Shown here piece after piece: positions 12,783-19,628 of a DNA stretch of 21,987 nt. The position numbers and the translations under genes were made by a program. This DNA comes from a virus: positions 1 through 21,987 of IMG/VR virus record IMGVR_UViG_3300048023_000320; one strand, given 5' to 3'. Each line of letters starts with the position of its first letter. The stretch's first letter is position 1. Below the pieces are notes generated by a model. It searched no databases. It was not told where the DNA came from and saw nothing but the letters and a program-made list of their open reading frames with translations.

Positions 12783-13941
12783 GTTCGGGGTGGCACTCGA
12801 ACTGCAATTCGTCATGTACGAACGCAAGTTGCGAGCAGCATAATTGTAAGTTGGTAATGTTTTCTTGGTTCAATACAAGCCACCGCTTCGCGAGCGCTGC
12901 TGATGAACCTTGGAGTAGGAAATTGAGTGATTTGTGTGGCGAATCGAGTGGGATTCGGCGACCGTCAATCGCCTTAATAAAGCCTCGATCACCCGCAGCT
13001 TTAACAGCAGTAAGGAGCGAATCCAGACCAGGGATTGCCTCAACATATGCAGCGCGAATCTCTTTACCTTTGGATTTAGCTCTAGTACTGCTGAGAGTTG
13101 AGTCATAACTGAGTCCTATCTTTTGATCACCTGCGCCATACAAAAAGGCGTAGGTCACTGTCTTCACAAGTCGACGTGAGATGCCAATCTTGTCTGCGTT
13201 TACTTGGTGGATATCTCCGTTGAGCAGGATGTCTGCGTATCTGCCGCTGTCGTAGCGGGCAAGATAGTGAGCAAGCATCCGAAGCTCAATGCCAGCAAGA
13301 TCAGCACCGACCATAACTTGACCCGGAGTTGGTATAAATAATTCTCTGAATCGTGAGTCACTCGGTACTTGGGCAAGGTTGGGATTCTTGTGTGACATAC
13401 GGAATGTTGCACACCCAACTGAACAGTGGTGATGTACTCGATTAGCAGTCGTAGCAAGCTTCAGCCATGCGTTCGTGCCTTCCGAGATCATCCCCAATTT
13501 CTTCGTAATATCGAGACACTTCGCGAAGTCCGCGGCAATCGAGATCCCACCTGAGGCAGTCTCCATCAATATGGTCTCGTCGATAACCGGCTTCCCAGTA
13601 GTTGTCTTCTGGGTCGGCTTCCAGCCATAGAATGTGGAAAGGATCCATGCAATATGATCTCGCGATGTGGGGTTTAGTTCTTTGAGTCGGACTGACTCGC
13701 AGCCTTGAAAGTATCCTTGTGTTTTGTTATTTCTTTTAGGATTGAACGTCGCGCCTTGGACGAAAGGGTGCCTTTCTCGTAGTACTTTTTTAGTTTCTTC
13801 CAGCTCTTTTTGGAGAGCCGATGCAAGCTGCCATGCAGCGCGTTCATTAAAACGCCATCCATGTAACTCCTGTTTGGTCATTAATTGAGCGACTTGGTGC
13901 TCTAGTTGCACCCAGTCAGGTAAGGGCGGAAGTGTTGGCAT
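12661..13941 (-). CDS. DNA polymerase, polymerase domain (T7 gp5-like, family A), second part of a split gene
   Basis: With ATG at 13941 the product is 426 residues carrying the family A palm and fingers: motif A GADLAGIELR (Asp214), motif B with Lys260 and Tyr264 before FLYGAG, and motif C His376-Asp377-Glu378. The C-terminus TGDNWAEVH matches the T7 ending. The segment corresponding to T7's thioredoxin-binding loop appears much shorter. The proofreading domain is encoded just upstream in a different frame (40 bp overlap from this ATG). The reading PDWVQLEHQ continues the exonuclease part if one frame change occurs. No Shine-Dalgarno precedes the ATG. It could be a separate subunit, a frameshifted product, or the result of a sequence error. 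Confidence 0.9.
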   Translation of the reverse strand: MPTLPPLPDWVQLEHQVAQLMTKQELHGWRFNERAAWQLASALQKELEETKKVLRERHPFVQGATFNPKRNNKTQGYFQGCESVRLKELNPTSRDHIAWILSTFYGWKPTQKTTTGKPVIDETILMETASGGISIAADFAKCLDITKKLGMISEGTNAWLKLATTANRVHHHCSVGCATFRMSHKNPNLAQVPSDSRFRELFIPTPGQVMVGADLAGIELRMLAHYLARYDSGRYADILLNGDIHQVNADKIGISRRLVKTVTYAFLYGAGDQKIGLSYDSTLSSTRAKSKGKEIRAAYVEAIPGLDSLLTAVKAAGDRGFIKAIDGRRIPLDSPHKSLNFLLQGSSAALAKRWLVLNQENITNLQLCCSQLAFVHDELQFECHPEHAGRLSNSLTTTATAAGKYYNLRIRIDAEAKTGDNWAEVH

Positions 13942-14417
13942 AATTTGACGGTTACGTTTACGTCCTGTATGCAGTAGTCCTCCATCTCTTGGCTCCACTC
14001 TTTCCAGTCAGTGGACTTAGCAAAGCCTCCTTTGTATTCACCTAACCTGTAGCCATAGGACTCCAATGAGTGGCGTCCGTACAGCTGCAGTGGCATATGT
14101 TTCCACTGATGTTTCTTGTCGATACCCAGCATCCCTGGGTGGTAAAGCCTGCTCAGCAAGAGGGTGTCAATCACCTCACCTTGCGGTTCAAAGAAGGAAT
14201 AGACCTTTTGTATACAAGGAATGTCGAATGAAATGATGTTGTGTCCGACTATCCGATCTGCTTCCTCCAACCTTGTAACACCTGCACTAATCGGTGGCTG
14301 AGTGCCACTGTCGTTGTACGCAAGGGTTTCGTTAGTTTCAGAATCATAGATTGCAAGGCAATGTATGTGGGTAAAATCATTTAGAAGACCGTCCGTCTCC
14401 AGGTCGAACACCAGCAT
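13902..14417 (-). CDS. DNA polymerase, 3'-5' exonuclease domain (T7 gp5 N-terminal part), first part of a split gene
   Basis: The product is 171 residues. The proofreading active site matches T7 gp5 at identical positions: Asp5 and Glu7 (VFDLETD), Asp65 (HNIISFDIP), then IDTLLLSRL, SLESYGYRLGEYKG, and Tyr148-x3-Asp152 (YCIQDVNVT). The frame ends seven codons after the HFRPY sequence, while the polymerase domain continues in the -1 frame. In T7 and most relatives both domains are one polypeptide. I see no canonical slippery heptamer at the junction. The start is at ATG 14417, inside the end of a small ORF. Confidence 0.88.
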   Translation of the reverse strand: MLVFDLETDGLLNDFTHIHCLAIYDSETNETLAYNDSGTQPPISAGVTRLEEADRIVGHNIISFDIPCIQKVYSFFEPQGEVIDTLLLSRLYHPGMLGIDKKHQWKHMPLQLYGRHSLESYGYRLGEYKGGFAKSTDWKEWSQEMEDYCIQDVNVTVKLCQHFRPYLTGCN

Positions 14418-14547
14418 TTTTCCAGTTATATGTTTTGTCTACGAACTGTGCTTTCTTAACTGCTTCAGCCGTAGGTGGGTGAGGCTTACGAAGATCTAAA
14501 TCTGTACTAGAAATCGGTAGCCGGGTTGAAATCGGGTTCAGCTTCAT
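14377..14547 (-). CDS. Possible 56-aa protein between primase and polymerase
   Basis: The frame runs from ATG 14547, inside the primase end, to TGA 14377, inside the polymerase start. It fills the 89-bp gap completely without a stop. The middle reads STDLDLRKPHPPTAEAVKKA, then QFVDKTYNWKNAGVRPGDG, which looks protein-like. No Shine-Dalgarno is seen, and the part actually outside other genes is only about 30 codons. It may be a T7 gp4.x-like small gene, but I cannot identify it. Confidence 0.35.
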   Translation of the reverse strand: MKLNPISTRLPISSTDLDLRKPHPPTAEAVKKAQFVDKTYNWKNAGVRPGDGRSSK

Positions 14548-16111
14548 ATTCAGTAAATTTGCAAGTTTCCAAGTCGTATGTCAGTTGTCCAGCCACACCT
14601 GTTTCGCCAGAGTATCTATTCTTGAGGACTCTAATAGTTGTAGCAGCGTGTTCAGATCCACTCTGTTGATCCCTTTCGAGAGCGATAACTCCGTCAGAAA
14701 GTTGAGCAATGCTCGCACTTCCTCTAAGTTGTCCAATCGTAACTCGTGCGCCTTCTTCATGATTATGATCAGTCTGTGTTCGACGTAAGTGAGAGACAAG
14801 GAATAGTGCTATACCAGTGCGTTCAACCAATGACCGTAACTTAGTCATTGTCTGGTCAATCATCCTTCGCTCTTCACCTTCAAGACCGCTAAGAAGGATA
14901 GAGAGATGATCCAGAAAAACAATACGGCAATCGAGTCCGCTTGCCAAATACTCAATACGATTATAGATAACATCAGGATCGTAACTACCAAAACCATCGT
15001 ACAAATAAAGATCCCAAGTAGCCATTGTCCGACCATACGCATCTTGAAGCGATGCCTTGTCATGTTCTCCTATGTGTAGTGGTTTGCCGACAGCTGAACT
15101 CATCAAGCCGAGCGCTGTTCGTCGGTTACTTTCTTCAAGCGCCAGGTAACCAACCCGTTCCCCATTTTGTAGGAAGTGAGTGCATAGTTCTCGACAGAAG
15201 CTTGACTTACCTGCGCCAGTTGCTGCAGTAATAGTGACAAGCTCGCCGTATCTAACACCGTGAGTGAGTCGTTGTAATCCCGCAAAAGGGTATTCATGAT
15301 CGCAAGGTTTGGAGGGTTGGGTAACTAAATCGAGCAGTGACTTGCCATCAACAATCCCGTCTGGTCGGTACAACACATGGTCGTAGTTACAGACGGCTCG
15401 TACAGCTTCAGTGTCCCCTGCTTGCAATGCCTCTGAGGCATCCTTGTAATCCTCTAGAGCACCGATGTAAACCTTGCCGGGTGGTAACACCTGGGCGCAG
15501 TCAGTCGCGGCCTTCTGGCCTGCCTCATCGTTGTCAAAGAAGATGACAATCTTGTCGTAGTGATTGATCCACTCGTAGTGGTTTTGGATTGCTTTCTTTG
15601 CAGAGTGTGCTCCGTTTGGAATAGAGACCACATCCCAGTTTGGTTGTGCCTCCCACACAGACAGGCAATCCATCTCGCCTTCAGTAATGACGAGCTTCTT
15701 TGTCTTGTTGGTTGTCTTATGCCTGAACAGCTGGATGCCATACAAGCTGTTGACTTTACCCTCGCAGGTAAACGTCTTGTCTTTACCTCTTACCTTTGCT
15801 CCCTGAAGCGTTCCATCACTGCTGAAATAATAGAAGCGTAGTTGTTCTCCGAATTTGTATGCTTTGAACTTTTCGCAGGTCTGCTCTGAGATGCCTCGTT
15901 TCTGCAGCCGTCCGGCTGATCCTCGTAGTTCAACATTGGTAGTCATTACTTGGTGGTTAAATGTGCCGTCATCAAACACGTGGTGATGACAGACGAAACA
16001 ATGTGTGTGATTCGAGTAGACAGCTTTACCGTCTGACGAACCACACTGTTCGCAAGGCTCGTGCCTTATAAACTCACTATCAGGTGAGCCATTCGATTGG
16101 GATAGTTGCAT
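14507..16111 (-). CDS. DNA primase-helicase (T7 gp4-like)
   Basis: The product is 534 residues from ATG 16111. An N-terminal zinc-binding domain has Cys20, Cys23, Cys38 and Cys41 (CEQCG, CFVC). The TOPRIM primase core shows TEGEMD (143-148) and FDNDEAG (192-198). The RecA-like helicase has Walker A ATGAGKSS (297-304), a Walker B-like IVFLDHLS, VSHLRR, and GQLRGSASIAQLSD. Lengths and order match T7 gp4. This start was preferred over longer readings because it places SEFIRHEPCEQCG at the same distance from the N-terminus as in T7. It overlaps the endonuclease gene end by 32 bp. The hexamer unwinds the fork and primes the lagging strand. Confidence 0.95.
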   Translation of the reverse strand: MQLSQSNGSPDSEFIRHEPCEQCGSSDGKAVYSNHTHCFVCHHHVFDDGTFNHQVMTTNVELRGSAGRLQKRGISEQTCEKFKAYKFGEQLRFYYFSSDGTLQGAKVRGKDKTFTCEGKVNSLYGIQLFRHKTTNKTKKLVITEGEMDCLSVWEAQPNWDVVSIPNGAHSAKKAIQNHYEWINHYDKIVIFFDNDEAGQKAATDCAQVLPPGKVYIGALEDYKDASEALQAGDTEAVRAVCNYDHVLYRPDGIVDGKSLLDLVTQPSKPCDHEYPFAGLQRLTHGVRYGELVTITAATGAGKSSFCRELCTHFLQNGERVGYLALEESNRRTALGLMSSAVGKPLHIGEHDKASLQDAYGRTMATWDLYLYDGFGSYDPDVIYNRIEYLASGLDCRIVFLDHLSILLSGLEGEERRMIDQTMTKLRSLVERTGIALFLVSHLRRTQTDHNHEEGARVTIGQLRGSASIAQLSDGVIALERDQQSGSEHAATTIRVLKNRYSGETGVAGQLTYDLETCKFTEYEAEPDFNPATDF

Positions 16112-16430
16112 ATGAAGCCCACTTGATCCCGTGCTTTTCGCACCAGGATGCGTAGGTTGTTTTAGATTTCTTGCTGATCGTGTTGTATGGAGCCTGAAAG
16201 ACCATGCGAAGATCAACCAGAGGATTCTGTTTGATTACCTCCAAGATCTTCTTACGATCTTTTGCATCCCAATAACCTTTGGTCTCTAACCAAATACCAT
16301 TAGGCAAGCAAAAGTCAGGCGTATAAGTATGCTGAATTACATAAGGTATCTTTATACTTTCGTACTCGTAAGACACCCCAAGATTGGAGAGAAGATCAGC
16401 GACCCTCTCCTCCAGCTTGGATCGAAACAT
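16080..16430 (-). CDS. Endonuclease I, Holliday-junction resolvase (T7 gp3-like)
   Basis: The product is 116 residues. The catalytic residues of the T7 endonuclease I family are clear: Glu7 (KLEERV), Asp39 (YTPDF), and Glu49-x-Lys51 (LETKG). In T7 this enzyme resolves branched DNA before packaging and helps degrade host DNA to nucleotides. It is slightly shorter than T7 gp3 (149 residues). The start overlaps the SSB stop as TAATG, and the end overlaps the primase start by 32 bp. Confidence 0.93.
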   Translation of the reverse strand: MFRSKLEERVADLLSNLGVSYEYESIKIPYVIQHTYTPDFCLPNGIWLETKGYWDAKDRKKILEVIKQNPLVDLRMVFQAPYNTISKKSKTTYASWCEKHGIKWASYATIPIEWLT

Positions 16431-16999
16431 TAAAAATCGTCGTCACTTACCTCTTCTTCTTTGACTGTGACATTTGGGTCACCTGCTTTGAAGCCTTGCG
16501 TCTTTCCGAACATTTCAGCAACAGCAGAGTCAGACAAATCGCCAGTATCAACACCAGCAGATCCATTAACAGTAACAATTTGAATCCCCTGTAACTTCAG
16601 TGAAGTGCCATAGGTGACTCCATCCTTGAGGATGTATGGCTTTTGGTAGAACGCAAGCTTGACCTTGCTGCCGCTATACAACGGCGTACCGTTATCAACG
16701 ACTGGTGTGCCCTCAGTGTCAACCACTGGAGGTTTGGTCTCCTCATTCCAGGAGAATTTGACTTTGTATTTACCATTTGCGACTTCTTCCCATGGCTCAG
16801 GCCGCAGGACAGAACGCTTTGGATTCTTCAGCTTCGACTCAGCCCACTTAAGGGTTTCGACTCGATCATTCTCCAGTTTGTTCACCATCTCTGTGTCAAC
16901 GACAGCAGAGAGGGAGTAGCCATATTGGGAAGGTTTCAGTACAGCCTGGAAGCCTTCAAGGACAACAGGCTCTTTAGTTACGAAGGTGGTTCGTGCCAT
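16430..16999 (-). CDS. Single-stranded DNA-binding protein (T7 gp2.5-like)
   Basis: The product is 189 residues with an OB-fold-like central part (YKVKFSWNEETKPPVVD, GSKVKLAFYQKPYIL, YGTSLKLQGIQIVTV) and a strongly acidic C-terminal tail ending EEEVSDDDF. The terminal Phe after acidic residues is the hallmark of gp2.5 and binds polymerase and helicase. The position directly after RNA polymerase and before endonuclease I equals the T7 order. It overlaps the RNA polymerase stop and endonuclease start as TAATG on both sides. Confidence 0.93.
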   Translation of the reverse strand: MARTTFVTKEPVVLEGFQAVLKPSQYGYSLSAVVDTEMVNKLENDRVETLKWAESKLKNPKRSVLRPEPWEEVANGKYKVKFSWNEETKPPVVDTEGTPVVDNGTPLYSGSKVKLAFYQKPYILKDGVTYGTSLKLQGIQIVTVNGSAGVDTGDLSDSAVAEMFGKTQGFKAGDPNVTVKEEEVSDDDF

Positions 17000-19335
17000 T
17001 AACAGAAAAAATAAGTTGATTCAATTACCCTTTCGGGTTCAAGGTCGCCAATGATTGGCGGCTCAGTCTGTGCGCCGATTTGATCTGCCCACTCTTTTAA
17101 GTAGGTTCGATCAGCGAACAATTCCATATATGTTTGCCGGACAAGATCCGATAGCTGACCCATATCGACAGCACGAGCGAGCACCGAGTCGTGTATGAGG
17201 GCCAGCGGTGCTCTGAAACGTAAGGCTGTGAGATGTAGGAGGCTTGCATCTAATGAATGAATAAGGTTGGGAGCTGTAGCGTTTTTATGGTGTGCAGTAT
17301 CAACGGTGTCTGAATCTTCAGTTGCTACGTTTATCTCACATGTCCCAAGTAATTGTAATTGAATACGCTCAACTACCTTTTTCATTAGACGCTGAGTAAC
17401 AACAAAGCCAGACGGTGTTGTCCATGTCAACTCTGTTGCCCCACGTTTAATAGCAGCTGCTACCTCTGACTCAATCCACTTCATAACCTTCATAGGGCCA
17501 GGAACGATGACATCCATGGCTTCACGTACCGCTTTGACTGTTGCAGTTAAATCATCCTTCTCAATCTCCACACCCTTTTCTTTAAGTGCGTCACGTATGT
17601 ACGAACGGTTGGAAAAAGGTTTTGAATTGTAAGGAACAGTCATCACTGTTTTTTTGGTAGTTTTCCTGTCCATATGAGGACGGATAACAACAGGACATTT
17701 AGGTTCAGCTTCTACAGCTATTACTTTGTATGCGTCTTGTGGTCGGTCACTCGGTAAGACATTAACGAGCCGAGCAGTTGATGCGTCTTTTGCAAGACCA
17801 GCCAGGATCTGCAGACCACTACAGGTCGCATCCACAGCAACAGGCAAAGCAGTGTGAGAGCGATCACACTCAATAACACAATGATAATACTCATCACATG
17901 CAGCTAGGAAAGTCCAAGGTTCATCTGCATCAGCCCAGTCAGAGAGGTTTCTGATTGGATCAGTGGCAACTCTTTTGATTCGATCTAGGTTGTTCTTGAC
18001 CCATTCTTGCCTCTCCATCATTGTTGCTTTATCCAGCCCAGCCGTAGTGGCGCACTGGAATGCCAGCCATCCCTCTGCATCTGGTGTCACATATGCTTGC
18101 CCATAAAAGCGAAGCAAACTCTTACCAAAGTCAGTATCTTGTGGAGATAAGAATGTAGCAATTGGGTAAATCCTTCCGCGATAGTCGAAACTGTATGAAT
18201 GGAAGAACTTCTTTTTGTCTTTGAATATCTTTACTGCATTCATCGTCATCCGTGTACGACACGAACGTTGATATGCTTGAGCATTGATATTCATCACTTC
18301 TGCTGCCTTTCGCCTGTATTCCTTGCGGGACTCTTTATTGTCTGCAATGTCGAATGGCTTTGGCGGCAGAGGCAATTCACATATAGGGACAAACTTACCA
18401 ACCTCAATACCTTTCTCCATCAAGGTCTCTGCGACTTTGACTGTGAAAGGATTGAGGGTGTACGCCACCTTCTGAATCTGGTTCAGAAAGGCGATCGGTG
18501 TTTCTCCCTGTATACGGCACTGACCGCGCCTGACCATATCGTGACCGCGCATCACCTCATTTAGTAGGTATCCGCCAGCACGTTCATTGGTCCAATCATT
18601 GGGCTCGATCAGCATTGGCCAGGCACATGGGCTGAACAATTCAGCCGTGCCCATAATCTGGTCCTTTTGATCCATGAACACCTTGGTTGGCATTACATAG
18701 GTGTTTGTCTTGCGTCCCTCTCTACGTAGTTCCTTATCGAACCACCCCGATGCTTGGCATATGCAATCGAGTAACCACGTGCCCAGTCGGATGCGATTTG
18801 CGCGTCCCCATGCTTGCCAGTGCGGCACGTCCGCTTTGTTCATCAGGGTGGTAATCACCTTGACTTTTTGGTGCGTGCCTATGGATCTGTGCCAGTAGTT
18901 TTCCTTGAGCGTGTGCAGTAACCCCGGCACATTGCGCTCGTAATGACGCATCAACAGCTCATTTTCAACTGCTGTGCCTATGGCATCAGTCACGTTCTGC
19001 AGCTGAGATGAAGCCTTTTTCGGGCTGAATACCTTATCCATCGTCACTTTGGAAGCGATGGCTGCGGCTGCCTCAGGCTCAAGATCTGCCAAGTACTGGC
19101 GTATCTCTTTGAACGCAACGCCTGTGCGTCCCTCGTGTATGCGGTTGGCTGTATCGACGATGCGATCAACCACTAATGGGATCAACGTTTGGACTGATGC
19201 GACGCCATATACGGCTGCTGACGCGTACTCCTTTTCCTCCAGCTTCCTGGTATTACGACGCAGCTCCTTCAAGCCTTGTCGTATTTGTTCACGTTCGAGT
19301 TGGATTTGCTCATCAATTTGAGCGGGTGTCGCCAT
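16999..19335 (-). CDS. Single-subunit DNA-directed RNA polymerase (T7 gp1-like)
   Basis: The product is 778 residues from ATG 19335; a GTG at 19368 would add 11 residues. Catalytic motifs are intact: Asp502 in AVDATCSGLQILAG (T7 Asp537), Lys561 and Tyr569 in the DRKTTKKTVMTVPYNS block (T7 Lys631 and Tyr639), and the palm Asp in LALIHDSVLARA (T7 Asp812). It is shorter than T7 RNA polymerase (883), mostly in the N-terminal promoter-binding domain. The C-terminus reads YFFC instead of the T7 FAFA foot. The enzyme should transcribe the phage middle and late genes. It is preceded by a hairpin and the attachment site. Confidence 0.97.
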   Translation of the reverse strand: MATPAQIDEQIQLEREQIRQGLKELRRNTRKLEEKEYASAAVYGVASVQTLIPLVVDRIVDTANRIHEGRTGVAFKEIRQYLADLEPEAAAAIASKVTMDKVFSPKKASSQLQNVTDAIGTAVENELLMRHYERNVPGLLHTLKENYWHRSIGTHQKVKVITTLMNKADVPHWQAWGRANRIRLGTWLLDCICQASGWFDKELRREGRKTNTYVMPTKVFMDQKDQIMGTAELFSPCAWPMLIEPNDWTNERAGGYLLNEVMRGHDMVRRGQCRIQGETPIAFLNQIQKVAYTLNPFTVKVAETLMEKGIEVGKFVPICELPLPPKPFDIADNKESRKEYRRKAAEVMNINAQAYQRSCRTRMTMNAVKIFKDKKKFFHSYSFDYRGRIYPIATFLSPQDTDFGKSLLRFYGQAYVTPDAEGWLAFQCATTAGLDKATMMERQEWVKNNLDRIKRVATDPIRNLSDWADADEPWTFLAACDEYYHCVIECDRSHTALPVAVDATCSGLQILAGLAKDASTARLVNVLPSDRPQDAYKVIAVEAEPKCPVVIRPHMDRKTTKKTVMTVPYNSKPFSNRSYIRDALKEKGVEIEKDDLTATVKAVREAMDVIVPGPMKVMKWIESEVAAAIKRGATELTWTTPSGFVVTQRLMKKVVERIQLQLLGTCEINVATEDSDTVDTAHHKNATAPNLIHSLDASLLHLTALRFRAPLALIHDSVLARAVDMGQLSDLVRQTYMELFADRTYLKEWADQIGAQTEPPIIGDLEPERVIESTYFFC

Positions 19336-19421
19336 ATTTTGTAGTGATTGATACGTGGTTACGCGCACACGTTTCTTGGCTCACGCCTTTCCACATGTGC
19401 AAGTGTGTGAGTATTAAGTAA

Positions 19422-19439
19422 GGGCCAGGCTTTTGGCCC
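19422..19439 (-). terminator. Possible terminator hairpin between attachment site and RNA polymerase
   Basis: On the minus strand GGGCCA-AAAGCC-TGGCCC forms a 6-bp GC-rich stem with a 6-nt loop, followed by TTACTTAAT, only partly T-rich. It could end transcripts from integrase or the tRNA-like core, or be a leader structure of the RNA polymerase mRNA. The T-tract is weak. Confidence 0.4.
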
Positions 19440-19474
19440 GACCCTTGCAGATGTGAGAGTTAGTTTCTGCTACG

Positions 19475-19522
19475 CACGCACAACCCTCAAACGTGCGTGT
19501 CTACCAATTCCACCACATCCGC
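19475..19522 (-). other. Putative phage attachment site (attP) containing the 5' half of tRNA-Leu(GAG)
   Basis: On the minus strand, 19522-19484 reads as a clean tRNA-Leu 5' half: acceptor GCGGATG, then TG, D-arm GTG...GGTAGACAC, and anticodon stem and loop CACGT-TTGAGGG with anticodon GAG. After the loop the sequence departs from a tRNA: there is no variable arm, T-stem or T-loop. Thus it is a gene fragment, not a working tRNA. The loop is flanked by a perfect inverted repeat CACGCAC / GTGCGTG (19499-19493 and 19481-19475), as expected for integrase core-binding sites around the crossover. I recall that P-SSP7 carries a 42-bp match to its host tRNA-Leu next to int. The location 107 bp downstream of int fits. 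Confidence 0.8.
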
Positions 19523-19628
19523 TAGTGGTACCAAGGGTTTTCAGCGATTGACTCACCAATTTGGGGAGGGCTGACAGGCTCTTGGCAAGGAGGAACGGTA
19601 GCAGAGGGAAGTATTAGTTACGCTCGCT
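19523..19628. other. Non-coding spacer between integrase and attachment core
   Basis: This 106-bp stretch has no supportable gene, promoter or hairpin with a T-tract. It lies where arm-type integrase sites could be, but I saw no convincing repeated short motif. Confidence 0.4.

Noticed and set aside
13920-13960. Canonical -1 frameshift slippery site (X XXY YYZ) at the polymerase split.
   Set aside because: No heptamer in the exonuclease frame fits the pattern near the point where the frames must change.
19446-19522. A complete functional tRNA-Leu gene (the far end, CATCTGC, can pair with the acceptor GCGGATG).
   Set aside because: The 3' part has no T-stem/T-loop or long variable arm, the anticodon stem has a mismatch, and the length of 77 nt is too short for tRNA-Leu. 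The acceptor pairing may be a relic or chance.
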